Assembly: GCF_012641075.1 (NCBI RefSeq)
Contig: NZ_JAAXLJ010000006.1
Location: 62,001-126,000, forward strand
Source: Secundilactobacillus angelensis
Lineage (GTDB): Bacteria > Bacillota > Bacilli > Lactobacillales > Lactobacillaceae
Reading direction: 5' to 3'
Length of the DNA: 64,000 nt
Shown: positions 55,559-64,000 of the stretch, one piece after another
How positions within the stretch are numbered: the stretch's first letter is position 1
Layout of the letters: every line of letters begins with the position of its first letter
Position numbers and translations under genes: made by a program
Notes under the pieces: generated by a model
Seen by the model: the letters and a program-made list of their open reading frames with translations, nothing else
Told to the model about the DNA's origin: nothing
Database searches by the model: none

Positions 55559-56104
55559 TTATTTGTACTCATCCTTCAGTAACGCCATTAAACTAAATTC
55601 TTTGGGATTACTTGTCAATCGTACATATTTCTTGATCGTACTCACCAAGTCTTCGGGGTTTCTACTCCAAAAATCATAAACAACATCCTTAGATTTAATA
55701 TTACCGATTTGCTTTTGATAAAATTGACGAATAAATTGGCTGGGCTTTAACTTTGATTTTTGAAACTCCTTAAACTTATCAAAATAAACCACAAATAACA
55801 TTTCGATTTCTGGGGTGGTATAGAGGTTAGTAACGCCAGAAACTTTGTACTGGTAGGCTTTACTTAACTTAAACGTTTCTCGCCTAGAATCTAATATTCG
55901 ATAGATGTATACCTGCTGGTTTGGCCCAAAATCATGGTCAAGATACCGCTTTTGAAATTGGCTAGCAGACCTAGTCCGTAATACTTCTTCATTCAGTAAT
56001 TGTGTTTTCTTAAACTTCAACAAGTCATAATCCAGTAACACTTCCAGGATAGCTTCTTCAGCTCCGCCCTCAGCTATCAATGCGATTAAATCATTCTCAT
56101 GCAT
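55559..56104 (-). CDS. Small protein with TOPRIM/RloB-like features, partner of the ATPase
   Basis: 181 residues. LIALIAEGGAEEAILEVLL (acid near residue 12), VYIYRILDSRRETFK (Asp near 72) and LYTTPEIEMLFVVYFDKFKEF follow the order of the RloB/AriB-type TOPRIM nucleases, where the last segment is S-N-P-x-x-E-x-W-x-x-x-H-F. The second Asp of the usual D-x-D is not seen, so activity is uncertain. Its start lies inside the end of the ATPase gene (8-bp overlap; a GTG one codon earlier is possible), so the two are translationally coupled. Candidate effector of a two-gene defence system. The family call is tentative. Confidence 0.6.
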   Translation of the reverse strand: MHENDLIALIAEGGAEEAILEVLLDYDLLKFKKTQLLNEEVLRTRSASQFQKRYLDHDFGPNQQVYIYRILDSRRETFKLSKAYQYKVSGVTNLYTTPEIEMLFVVYFDKFKEFQKSKLKPSQFIRQFYQKQIGNIKSKDVVYDFWSRNPEDLVSTIKKYVRLTSNPKEFSLMALLKDEYK

Positions 56105-57284
56105 CACCCTTTATCGCCTTTATAGTCGCATTTTTCAAACGAATGTAAGCATTATAAGACGGTGAAGTGCCCCCTAAGTTATCAGCCTGGAAAACTTCCG
56201 ACTTAGAAATATCTGGCCGCATGTCGGTATCTGAATACCGAGTGAGCGAAATCTTTCCATCACGCCGAGCAATAAAGATTTGATCTCCTCGATCAATTTC
56301 ATCAAGAAACTCAGAATAATGAGTACTAAAAATCAGTGTACTGCGGTTAAGGTTAATTTTGGGATTAGTAAAGTACTCCATGAAGGTTCGGGCAATCGAA
56401 TGGTTAAAGTGATTCTCAAGTTCATCAATAAAAATAATGCCACCCGACTTTAAGGCCGCAATAATGTCAGCATAAAGTGTAACCCCTTTTGCAGTACCAG
56501 AAGATAGATATTTGGTGACTGCCAGAAAGTTCTTTTCAGTAATGACGTTATCTTCTCCACGGAACTTAAGCTGATAAAAGAAATTGCCATCCTTGGTTTG
56601 GTTCAGTCTCAAATATTCGATTGTAGGGTCAAGATACGCCAATATTTCACCAGGAACTTCTTTACCAGGTGTGTAAACTAACGCGTTGTAATCTGTATAA
56701 AACAGTGTCTCAACTACCGCAGGAACCTGGTAATCACTCGTCTTGATAATTGACCTAAATACTGAATCATCATCCGCTAATACAGAAGCTGCCACTTCAT
56801 TCAGATTATTGCGATCCAATAGTGGTTTTGTACCCTTAAATTTCAAAAAGTCCTTTTTTGTGACCTGTTCCGAAACCTTTTTACCGAAAATCTTTTCCTG
56901 CGAAATAATCCATTCGCCACTTTGATTTTGAAACTCAATTTCATCACGATATATTTTTGCGTCCGATCCACACCAGAGAGTAGTCACATTGATTGGTTTT
57001 TCGCCAATTAACACATCGTCTAGTTTAGTTTGGGAAATTGATTTGTTTTGAATTAACAGACCTAACACACCCATAATTAATTTCATTATGGTAGTTTTAC
57101 CGGTCGCATTTTTACCAACTAAAGTGGCTATATTGTTCACCCAATTTCGTCCAAACAATTTTGTCAATGAATCATGTTGATCCATCATTACCCGTTGTTC
57201 AGCCAACAGGGAGAAGGTTAACTTGGATTCTAAAAGTGGATGATTTCTAACTGTCATCTCTAAAAAGGAAAGCTTATTTTGCAT
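56097..57284 (-). CDS. ABC-type ATPase (AAA_15/AAA_21, OLD/RloA-like)
   Basis: 395 residues. Walker A GKNATGKT (57-64), an ABC-like signature YLSSGTAKG (259-267), Walker B with catalytic Glu GGIIFIDELENHF (281-293) and an H-switch FSTHYSEFLDEID (319-331). The N-terminus starts directly with the ATPase strand (LSFLEMTVRNHPLL). There is no coiled-coil hinge as in SMC and no fused nuclease. Such ATPases team up with a separate nuclease or toxin in antiphage systems (RloAB, PARIS AriAB, Septu-like). The next gene overlaps it and may be that partner. GGAGGTGCATC precedes the ATG. Confidence 0.82.
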   Translation of the reverse strand: MQNKLSFLEMTVRNHPLLESKLTFSLLAEQRVMMDQHDSLTKLFGRNWVNNIATLVGKNATGKTTIMKLIMGVLGLLIQNKSISQTKLDDVLIGEKPINVTTLWCGSDAKIYRDEIEFQNQSGEWIISQEKIFGKKVSEQVTKKDFLKFKGTKPLLDRNNLNEVAASVLADDDSVFRSIIKTSDYQVPAVVETLFYTDYNALVYTPGKEVPGEILAYLDPTIEYLRLNQTKDGNFFYQLKFRGEDNVITEKNFLAVTKYLSSGTAKGVTLYADIIAALKSGGIIFIDELENHFNHSIARTFMEYFTNPKINLNRSTLIFSTHYSEFLDEIDRGDQIFIARRDGKISLTRYSDTDMRPDISKSEVFQADNLGGTSPSYNAYIRLKNATIKAIKGDA

Positions 57285-57295
57285 GATGCACCTCC

Positions 57296-57348
57296 TATCT
57301 GTAAATATAGTATATCATTAAATACAGATATTTAAACGGATTATCTGT
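57296..57348 (-). promoter_or_regulatory. Promoter of the ATPase cassette with three ACAGATA repeats
   Basis: Minus-strand TTTAAA (57336-57331), 16 bp, TATACT (57314-57309). TATCTGT occurs at 57296-57302 and 57342-57348 and its complement ACAGATA at 57324-57330; the last two form an inverted repeat that straddles the -35 box. It suggests tight repression. Confidence 0.55.
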
Positions 57349-57434
57349 TTGAACTACTAATTTTGTTTCGGATTGTTTCGTTTCTCATATACCATATACA
57401 CATTATACGTTTAAAACATAAATAGATTGCATTC

Positions 57435-57469
57435 AAAAAACTCCCAAAATCATTATCGGATTTTGAGAG
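57435..57469 (-). terminator. Terminator of the third surface-protein gene
   Basis: CTCCCAAAATC (57441-57451) pairs with GATTTTGAGAG (57459-57469) with one mismatch. TTTTTT follows on the minus strand. Confidence 0.75.
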
Positions 57470-57535
57470 CTTTTGTAGAACTAGATTAATATTAAATATT
57501 ATCTGCACATGCTTGTTTTGCTGAAATAAAGGGAA

Positions 57536-59119
57536 TTAAGACTTCCGCTTCTTCCAAGCAAGACCCAAAGTTGCAATCAAACCTGCTAAGCCAACTAATG
57601 CAGCACCAGAAGTCTGGTTCTCACTTTCATTAGTTTGAGGCAGCTTCGTTGTTGCACGCTTCTGAGTGCTTGGAACGCCCTCTTTAGTCACAACTTGCGC
57701 GTACTTCGGCACGTCATTTATTATCTTCTCTGGCGGAACCGGTGTACCTGGCTTAGTAGGCGGAACCGGCCGACTTGGTTCAGATGGCTGTACCGGCTGA
57801 GTTGGCTGAGTCGGCTGTGTTGGTTGCGTCGGCTGTGTTGGTTGTGTTGGCTGGGTCGGTTGCGTTGGTTGCGTCGGCTGAGTCGGTTGTGTCGGCTGAG
57901 TCGGTTGTGTCGGCTGTGTTGGTTGTGTTGGCTGAGTCGGTTGAGTCGGTTGTATAGGCAAATAAACGCGAAGTGGCAATTCATTCATCAACAGTGGTGC
58001 ATCAATCTCAGTATTTTCAGGAAGAACCGATGCATGTCCAGGATTACCAGTTTGAACACTAGTCTGATATCCAGGTAAGTCTGTCAAAAGACTGTTTAAG
58101 TAACTATATGAAGCAGGTGTTGAGGCAACAAACAATGGCATAAACTGCATAACTGCTTCTTCATCTTGTGGATTTGCCACGCCAGCCAACCACTGTGCAG
58201 CAATGTTTCCAGGAATGAGATATGGTTGCCATACTTGTTTTGTAACTGGATCGGTAATGTTCATTGATTCAGTCTCTTGCAGAGCCTTCAAATCATTCAT
58301 ATCTTTAGTAAGTGCTTGTTCAATTGCTTGTTGAGCAGCTGGATTATCTGTATATGCAGCTTTCCCGGCAGCAATCAGCTGGTCGGTAAGATATTGATAC
58401 AATGTACTATTATTTTTGATTACATCAGCATAAGGCTTACCAATACCCGCCAAATATTGCGCTTCGGTCTGGTTAGGGCCTACTTGACTTAAAATATAAT
58501 CGTTCAGCTGTTTTGCAGCCGTCACACCATCTGAGGTAGCCAGTGCAGCCTTTATTGCATCGTGAAATTGTTCCATCATTTGCAATGGAACTGACGCCGG
58601 ACCAGGTTGCAGTCCTGTAAAGTCTTGATCAACCTGTGTCGTCTGCGTGTGCTCGCTGTCTTTTCCATTGTGGCCGGTATTCCACGCGTCGTCAGTTACT
58701 TTCGTACTATCTGGTATGATCGTCTTACTATCAGTATATGTAACCGCTGAAGCTGCAGTAACAGGCGTCCCAGATGCAGTTGAGTTGGTTGCCAATTGAT
58801 TTCCAGTTGCCGAACTTGGTGCCGGTTGCGTAGTTCCAGGATTGCTAGATGCATCCGCTGTATTCCCCTGCGTTGCATCCGCAACAGACTGCGCAGCGCT
58901 GCTACCAGCTGCGTCTGATGCCTGTTGTCCCGTTTGTGAATCACCATTAATAGCGACACTGCTATTTTGGATCGTTGAATTTTGATTATTGACTTGGCTG
59001 GTTGTGTCCGAGCTGTTCGTCCCATCTGCCTTAGCAGAAACGTTCCCTACCAGCATACCGGACAAGATCGTCGCGCTTATAAGCACCGACTTCCAAGCCT
59101 TCTGTTGACGTGATGCCAT
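57536..59119 (-). CDS. LPxT-anchored surface protein with Pro-Thr-Gln repeat
   Basis: 527 residues. A signal peptide ([31 protein letters not shown]) is followed by a Ser/Thr/Gln-rich low-complexity region (about 33-130). A helical domain of about 250 residues comes next ([23 protein letters not shown]). Then seventeen Pro-Thr-Gln units act as a wall-spanning stalk, and LPQTN (about 493) with a hydrophobic helix and KKRKS ends it. I use the ATG at 59119 behind AAGGGGGATTTATC; the long upstream frame is not supported. Divergent from a glycosyltransferase gene that may modify its Ser/Thr residues. Confidence 0.85.
   Translation of the reverse strand: MASRQQKAWKSVLISATILSGMLVGNVSAKADGTNSSDTTSQVNNQNSTIQNSSVAINGDSQTGQQASDAAGSSAAQSVADATQGNTADASSNPGTTQPAPSSATGNQLATNSTASGTPVTAASAVTYTDSKTIIPDSTKVTDDAWNTGHNGKDSEHTQTTQVDQDFTGLQPGPASVPLQMMEQFHDAIKAALATSDGVTAAKQLNDYILSQVGPNQTEAQYLAGIGKPYADVIKNNSTLYQYLTDQLIAAGKAAYTDNPAAQQAIEQALTKDMNDLKALQETESMNITDPVTKQVWQPYLIPGNIAAQWLAGVANPQDEEAVMQFMPLFVASTPASYSYLNSLLTDLPGYQTSVQTGNPGHASVLPENTEIDAPLLMNELPLRVYLPIQPTQPTQPTQPTQPTQPTQPTQPTQPTQPTQPTQPTQPTQPTQPTQPTQPTQPVQPSEPSRPVPPTKPGTPVPPEKIINDVPKYAQVVTKEGVPSTQKRATTKLPQTNESENQTSGAALVGLAGLIATLGLAWKKRKS
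57794..57946 (-). repeat. Seventeen-copy 9-bp tandem repeat (Pro-Thr-Gln)
   Basis: 17 contiguous 9-bp units encoding Thr-Gln-Pro, plus one VQP and one IQP unit at the edges (57785-57955). Units vary only at synonymous positions. Such arrays change length by slippage or recombination. Confidence 0.93.
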
Positions 59120-59389
59120 GATAAATCCCCCTTGTACGAAAATGCCAAAAAGCACTCCAATTGAATAGTGAATCTTAACACCTAAGTTCATACGAAAGTA
59201 TACTACATGTTTGGTGAAGTTGCTAACGAAAAGTACGTATTTTAAAGTGTTGAATTGCCCAAGTATTTGATAATGTAGTAAGCTAATGATATAAGAAATT
59301 AGCGACCAGTGGCTGCCAGTTGTCATACTAGCGGTCAACCACTTAATGATAAGAATACGAAGCAGGCTACAGACCTTGGGGGAATCTTC

Positions 59390-60871
59390 ATGAATTACTT
59401 TTTGACATCTTACTTTAACGAAACACCATCAGCCATTGAAATTGCCGAGATTCGGCGTCTCAGATTATTTGACCAAATCGGTGAACCAGCCGCAATCGTT
59501 ACCGAGTCCCCCATCTGGGATTCCGGGTACACGCTGGGCCAGCTGGGTATTGGTCAACGCGTCATTAATATGTATAGCTACTATCAGCAGCTGGATCAGT
59601 ACGATGGACCGGAAATCACCACCACCTCCATCCGTAGCACACTGCCTGATCTGACCTTTGAAAACAATCAAATTCTCAATGCTGGTAAACCAGTGGTCAA
59701 AATCCACGAAGAACACGGTCACCTTTCCTACGTGGACTATCTCGACCTATTCGGCTTTACCAACCGCCGAGACTTCTACGAGCATGGCGTTCGTAGCCAT
59801 TCAGAATTCTACGATGACCACGCCAAATTACAGATTAAGCAGTACTACAACTATCAGAGCAAGCCAGTGATTACCTGCTACTACCACGGTGGCCCAAGCA
59901 ACCAGGCCATTCTCACCATGATTCACTTGGAAATTGGCAACCAGACATTGCAGTTCCAAACATTGGATGCCTTCCGTGCGCACTTCTTAAACGATTTAAC
60001 CCAAGATAACGACACCCTCATCTGTGATCGTGAAGACTACTGGGGTAAAGCCATGGGACTGATGCACAACAACCCACGACGGATGCTGGTCATCCACGCG
60101 GCCTTTACCACCAATGCTAAACGTGGCGGTGAAGTCTTCACCAGCATCAAGGACACCATCGAACACGGTAAACTGGACAGTATCATCACCTCCACCAAAG
60201 CAGAAGCTGATGACATCCACGCTCGCTTCCCTGACGTTCCAACCCAGGTAATTCCAGTAACCGCATTCCCAGACGAACGACTGAACACCTATTACCCCTT
60301 TGAAGCCAGAACGCCATTTCAAATTATTGCTGTGGCGCGTGTCACCGAAATCAAGCAGTTAAGCCACGCCATTAACGCCGTCATCAAACTGCACGGGCAC
60401 TTTCCTGAAGTGGACTTCAAAATCTACGGTTATGAGGATCTGCTGAATGGCTATGCGGAGTCGAAAAACTTACGTAACATCGTGAGCCAAAATAACGCTG
60501 CGGCTTACGTGCACTTTATGGGATTTACCAAAGAGCTCAGTCAGGTTTATCAAAAGGCGGACTTGCTGTTGTTGACAAGCCGCAGTGAAGGCTTCTCTAT
60601 GGCGATTCTTGAGGCACTGTCTTATGGGTGCCCAGTGGTGAGCTATGATATCAATTATGGGCCGAATGAGCTAGTAAAGCCTGGTGAGAATGGGCAGTTG
60701 GTGCCGGCGAATGATGAGTATACGCTGTTTAGGAATTTGGTTGACATTTTTGAAAATCGGGAGCAGTTGCGGGAATTTGGGCTGTTTGCGCAGAAGTCGG
60801 TTATGGTGTTTGGGGAGTGTGAAGTGGCGAAACGTTGGGAGTCAACTTTGAAGAATGATTCCCGACAATAA
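59390..60871 (+). CDS. Family 4 glycosyltransferase, TagE/GtfA-like
   Basis: 493 residues of GT-B fold. An N-terminal domain ([27 protein letters not shown]) resembles the TagE/GtfA group. [15 protein letters not shown] lies mid-protein. The C-terminal half holds [48 protein letters not shown] and [15 protein letters not shown], with the E-x7-E donor motif. Enzymes of this group glucosylate poly(glycerol phosphate) or Ser/Thr-rich adhesins. The adjacent surface protein with a Ser/Thr-rich region is a fair substrate guess. The ATG at 59390 follows TTGGGGGAATCTTC. Codon use changes sharply in the last 250-300 bp. Confidence 0.82.
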   Translation: MNYFLTSYFNETPSAIEIAEIRRLRLFDQIGEPAAIVTESPIWDSGYTLGQLGIGQRVINMYSYYQQLDQYDGPEITTTSIRSTLPDLTFENNQILNAGKPVVKIHEEHGHLSYVDYLDLFGFTNRRDFYEHGVRSHSEFYDDHAKLQIKQYYNYQSKPVITCYYHGGPSNQAILTMIHLEIGNQTLQFQTLDAFRAHFLNDLTQDNDTLICDREDYWGKAMGLMHNNPRRMLVIHAAFTTNAKRGGEVFTSIKDTIEHGKLDSIITSTKAEADDIHARFPDVPTQVIPVTAFPDERLNTYYPFEARTPFQIIAVARVTEIKQLSHAINAVIKLHGHFPEVDFKIYGYEDLLNGYAESKNLRNIVSQNNAAAYVHFMGFTKELSQVYQKADLLLLTSRSEGFSMAILEALSYGCPVVSYDINYGPNELVKPGENGQLVPANDEYTLFRNLVDIFENREQLREFGLFAQKSVMVFGECEVAKRWESTLKNDSRQ

Positions 60872-60895
60872 GATGGTGTAAGCATATTTCTATAT

Positions 60896-60935
60896 AAAAA
60901 TGGACAGGTCATTTCACCGTGACCTGTCCATTTTT
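60896..60935. terminator. Bidirectional terminator
   Basis: A perfect 16-bp inverted repeat, AAAAATGGACAGGTCA and its complement, with an eight-base loop, between the glycosyltransferase and rfbB genes. Confidence 0.9.
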
Positions 60936-60972
60936 GGAACTTTCTATTTCTAAAATTTACGAATGATTGTAG

Positions 60973-61926
60973 CTATTTATTTGTGTAATAGTCTTTATAG
61001 TATTGAACCGTCTTTTTAAATGCTTTCTCAAAGTTAGCTTCCGGTTTCCAACCCCAGCTCCGTTCAATTTTCGAACTATCCACCGCATACCGCCAATCAT
61101 GTCCCAGCCGGTCAGCTACATACTCAATTCGGTCTTCACTAATTCCCAACTCAGAACAAATCAGCCGCACGATTTCATTATTCGACCGCTCGTTGTGTCC
61201 ACCGATATTATAGACTTCCCCAGCACGCCCGTAACACATCACTAAATCAATCGCTCGGCAATTATCCATGACGTATAGCCAATCCCGCACATTCTGACCA
61301 TCACCATAAATTGGTAATGTCTTCCCTGCCAGACCACGAGTAATCATCCGTGGAATCAGCTTCTCAGGATGCTGCCGTGGCCCATAGTTGTTTGAACTTC
61401 TGGTAATTGATACATCTAGTCCATAAGTTTCAAAGTACGCTCTCGCCAGCATGTCTGCGGAAGCTTTGCTAGCAGAATATGGTGAGTTAGGTTGCAACGT
61501 TGATTCCTCGGTAAAATATCCAGTTTTTCCTAATGCACCGTATACTTCATCCGTGGATATTTGAATAAATTTCGAAATGCCTGCCTCTTTTGCAACATCC
61601 AGCAATGCCATCGTTCCCTCTACATTAGTTTCCACAAAGGTATCTGGGTTCGAAATTGAACGATCTACGTGTGATTCAGCTGCAAAGTTGACAATCACAT
61701 CAATGTCATACTCAGCAACTAAATGACGAACTAGTTCTCGATTACGAATATTGCCCTGCACAAAACAATAACGAGAATCAGCTGAAACGCCATCTAAATT
61801 ATGTAGATTGCCGGCATAGGTAAGTAAATCGAGGTTAATAACGCTATCCTCAGAATAATTCTGCAATACATATCTAACAAAATTGCTGCCTATAAAGCCT
61901 GCACCACCTGTCACTAAAATTCTCAT
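60973..61926 (-). CDS. rfbB: dTDP-glucose 4,6-dehydratase
   Basis: 317 residues of the extended SDR fold. NAD loop VTGGAGFIGSNFVRYVL, FAAESHVDRSI, catalytic TDEVYG and Y-x3-K in YSASKASAD, then SNNYGPRQHPEKLIPRM. It converts dTDP-glucose to the 4-keto-6-deoxy sugar on the way to dTDP-rhamnose. It stands without rfbA, rfbC or rfbD in this window; these may lie beyond the right edge. GAGGAG precedes the ATG. Confidence 0.95.
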   Translation of the reverse strand: MRILVTGGAGFIGSNFVRYVLQNYSEDSVINLDLLTYAGNLHNLDGVSADSRYCFVQGNIRNRELVRHLVAEYDIDVIVNFAAESHVDRSISNPDTFVETNVEGTMALLDVAKEAGISKFIQISTDEVYGALGKTGYFTEESTLQPNSPYSASKASADMLARAYFETYGLDVSITRSSNNYGPRQHPEKLIPRMITRGLAGKTLPIYGDGQNVRDWLYVMDNCRAIDLVMCYGRAGEVYNIGGHNERSNNEIVRLICSELGISEDRIEYVADRLGHDWRYAVDSSKIERSWGWKPEANFEKAFKKTVQYYKDYYTNK

Positions 61927-62055
61927 GTCATATCACTCCTCAGGATTATAAATAGTACTTCAATGTAACCCAATCAAAAATTTCACACTTCATAAGTCTA
62001 GATAATTAAACACATTTATTAATTTAAGCAAGAACAATTAATATCTTTAAATTTA

Positions 62056-62087
62056 AAAAGCCCACAAATCAATACTAGATTTGTGGG
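62056..62087 (-). terminator. Terminator of the acyltransferase gene
   Basis: CCCACAAATC (62061-62070) pairs with GATTTGTGGG (62078-62087), then CTTTTTAAATTT on the minus strand. Confidence 0.8.
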
Positions 62088-62146
62088 TTATTTCTAGAAA
62101 CTATGATGGAAACTCAGCCCACAAATGTCAAAGCTCATTTCCAAAT

Positions 62147-63157
62147 TTAGGTAGTCACCATATGCTTAACTATAGGGATCCGAACCATTAAACTAGCGAT
62201 AATAGTCACAAAACCTACAACAACTACAAACAATAAAATTAATAAATTGCCACCATGTATTTCCAATACTTTTTGTAAGACCATTATTACAAACGGATGA
62301 ATAATATAAATTGCCATTGTTATACCAGAAAGAAACTCAATATTACGACTTTCTCTAGCTTCGGATTTAAAATATACTGATAATGAAATAAAAAGAGCAA
62401 TGCAAAAAATAAATGTCAGAATATTATCATAATTAAATTCAGCGTAGTGATTATGGATAAGCACTTTATTGAAAATTGAATATATAATTAATAGGATAAA
62501 AGAAGTAACTGAGACGGCAAACAACATGGTTTTGTGAATGAAATTTTCAAAATCAATACGCTTTATCCCGCATCCAATCATATAAAAATCCAACCAAGTC
62601 CAAAATCTAAAAGTTTGAATAACATTGCTTTGAACCGGATAACCCTCTAAATGCGAAAATATATCTGTCCCAAAGCATATTAAAGTCAAACAGATAATTG
62701 CAATTGGTAAAAAATGGACACTTTTATTCATCAGCCAGGATAGTATAGGGGCAAGCATATATAAAATCATAAGACTACCTAGAAACCAAAAGTGATAGAG
62801 ATGTCCAACCTGTATCAATCCGCCAAACACATTAAGAACAAAATTCCCATTGCTCTTAATAATAGTCTCAGCGCAAAACATGAGTAATCCCCAGGAAACT
62901 ACAACGAAAATTAAAGTCCGTATTTTTTTAAATGAATACGCGAATGATATTCTTTTTTTGTTAAGCACAAAATAACCATTTGCCATAAAAAAAAGAGGAA
63001 TAGCAGGTGTTCCTGCATAGTAAAGAATTTGATTAGCCAAGTCACTATTCGTCTGAAAGTTTGCATCACCAAATACATGCAAACCAATAACACCTAGACA
63101 AGCAATAATTTTAATTAGATCAATACCATAATTTCGCACCGATTTTGTTTCCGACAT
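62147..63157 (-). CDS. Acyltransferase family 3 membrane protein
   Basis: 336 residues with about ten membrane helices. YGIDLIKIIACLGVIGLHVFG at the N-terminus carries the histidine typical of acyltransferase-3 (OafA/WecH) proteins. GTPAIPLFFMANGYFVLNKK and a YIIHPFVIMVLQKV ending follow. These enzymes O-acetylate or otherwise acylate polysaccharides at the membrane. AT-rich compared with the housekeeping genes, as is common for exopolysaccharide loci. It starts 32 bp after the flippase gene, same strand. Confidence 0.85.
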   Translation of the reverse strand: MSETKSVRNYGIDLIKIIACLGVIGLHVFGDANFQTNSDLANQILYYAGTPAIPLFFMANGYFVLNKKRISFAYSFKKIRTLIFVVVSWGLLMFCAETIIKSNGNFVLNVFGGLIQVGHLYHFWFLGSLMILYMLAPILSWLMNKSVHFLPIAIICLTLICFGTDIFSHLEGYPVQSNVIQTFRFWTWLDFYMIGCGIKRIDFENFIHKTMLFAVSVTSFILLIIYSIFNKVLIHNHYAEFNYDNILTFIFCIALFISLSVYFKSEARESRNIEFLSGITMAIYIIHPFVIMVLQKVLEIHGGNLLILLFVVVVGFVTIIASLMVRIPIVKHMVTT

Positions 63158-63189
63158 ATGATTTGTAATCCTTCCTAAACAACATAGTG

Positions 63190-64000
63190 CTAATTTTTTA
63201 AATTTTGTTTTACTTCTTTAATTAAGTGAACTCGAAGCAACAATAGTAATATAACATAAGCCAAAATTCCAATGATGACTTCAACAATCAACATCAACCA
63301 AGTCATTGGCAATCTATTGTTTAACATGAAGACAATCACAAACATAATCAACCCTGCAAGTAGATACTTACCAGTATCCAAGAACAAATTATGATAGTTC
63401 ACTTGCTTACGAACCACAATTAATTGATAGATTGTAACTGTCGCTTCTGAAATGACAGTTGCGATTGAAGCACCAACCGCGCCCCAAAGTAAAATTAAAG
63501 GAATATTGACAATTAAATTAACAACAGCACCTATAACAACTGATGTAGTATATTTTTTTGTCTGATTTGTTGGCAGCAAATACTGCGTTCCAATGGCATT
63601 ACTCCAAGCAATCAGCAAAATAACTACCGCTTCAACTATCATCACGGGGACAACGCTATTAAACTTGGCAGTAAAAAACAATGGTACAAAAGTTGGGGCA
63701 ACAGCCATCAGTCCAAAGGTCATTGGAACTGAAAGTGCCGTGACAAACGAAAAGCTCTTATAAAGTAGCTGTTTTGTCTTTTCATGCTGACCGTGCGCAA
63801 AAGCATTTGCCACATGTGGTAGCATAACTGTCCCAGTTGCTGTCACAACCGCTAAAACCATCTTAATCATCTTATCAGACTGATCAAAGTATCCAGCTGC
63901 TCGAACCGAAATCATCGATCCAAGCATCGTTTTATTTAAAACTAAATATACCTGCGTTGCAACTTGTGGCACAAACAATACGAAAGATGGTAATAAGTGA
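63190..64000 (-). CDS. Polysaccharide flippase (Wzx/MOP family), C-terminal part
   Basis: The open frame continues past the right edge; about 270 residues are visible, the C-terminal half or more of a Wzx-type protein. It has multiple membrane helices with VLNKTMLGSMISVRAAGYFDQSDKMIKMVLAVVTATGTVMLPHVAN, then GTQYLLPTNQTKKYTTSVVIGAVVNLIVNIPLI, as in MOP-family exporters. It moves undecaprenyl-linked repeat units across the membrane. With rfbB and the acyltransferase it marks the end of an exopolysaccharide gene cluster. Confidence 0.88.
   Translation of the reverse strand, partial: HLLPSFVLFVPQVATQVYLVLNKTMLGSMISVRAAGYFDQSDKMIKMVLAVVTATGTVMLPHVANAFAHGQHEKTKQLLYKSFSFVTALSVPMTFGLMAVAPTFVPLFFTAKFNSVVPVMIVEAVVILLIAWSNAIGTQYLLPTNQTKKYTTSVVIGAVVNLIVNIPLILLWGAVGASIATVISEATVTIYQLIVVRKQVNYHNLFLDTGKYLLAGLIMFVIVFMLNNRLPMTWLMLIVEVIIGILAYVILLLLLRVHLIKEVKQNLKN

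Noticed and set aside
57300-57420. Retron or small RNA next to the ATPase cassette
   Set aside because: No reverse transcriptase and no extended structured repeat in the interval; only promoter-type repeats are visible.
57785-57955. CRISPR-like array
   Set aside because: The repeats are contiguous 9-bp coding units without spacers, in frame with a surface protein.

Overview
The window looks like a chromosomal segment of a member of the Lactobacillaceae (Bacillota). The grounds are the dense operons behind strong GGAGG ribosome sites, frequent TTG and GTG starts, the pcrA-ligA-camS and gatCAB-dagK order, cell-wall proteins ending in an LPQTxE-type sorting signal, an ECF transporter S component, a stand-alone GshA-type ligase, and cydABCD beside menA and a polyprenyl synthase. 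I do not assign a species.

Layout. 1-5742: recX (cut by the window edge), a flavodoxin, a yihY-type membrane protein with a UDP-GlcNAc 2-epimerase, a GT2/GtrA pair that probably decorates an envelope polymer, a MarR regulator and a universal stress protein. 5791-7990: tRNA-Arg(CCT) followed by an AT-rich islet with a lipoprotein and a TPR-like protein. 7994-12612: a DEAD-box helicase, a Gfo/Idh/MocA oxidoreductase, a small conserved protein, a GH25-like membrane protein lacking its catalytic residues, and an RpiR regulator. 12827-15999: a gluconate operon whose kinase is intact but whose permease gene carries a +1 frameshift. 16032-21260: an APC permease driven from a promoter embedded in the gntP terminator, an acetyltransferase, gshA and an rRNA methyltransferase. 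21346-31197: dagK, gatCAB, camS, ligA and pcrA. 31377-33797: a PurK-like ATP-grasp protein, a UPF0316 protein and xpt. 33891-42126: the respiratory block (menA, polyprenyl synthase, cydDCBA).

42248-49017: a DUF2187-like protein, a membrane diguanylate cyclase, ddl, an ECF S component that appears to start with ATT, an NrtR-type regulator, a higBA toxin-antitoxin pair and small secreted or membrane proteins. 49387-60871: an adhesion locus with two paralogous large surface proteins, a two-gene ATPase plus TOPRIM/RloB-like cassette (a defence candidate), a third surface protein with a Pro-Thr-Gln repeat, and a TagE/GtfA-like glycosyltransferase. 60973-64000: the edge of an exopolysaccharide locus (rfbB, an acyltransferase, a Wzx flippase cut by the window end).

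How it fits together. MenA and a prenyl synthase flank cydABCD, which suggests facultative respiration dependent on external haem and a quinone precursor. RpiR, a likely operator and a cre-like site control gluconate use. The three surface proteins, the neighbouring glycosyltransferase and the polysaccharide genes form a variable cell-surface region that also carries the candidate defence cassette. All functional calls come from reading motifs by eye; no database search was run.
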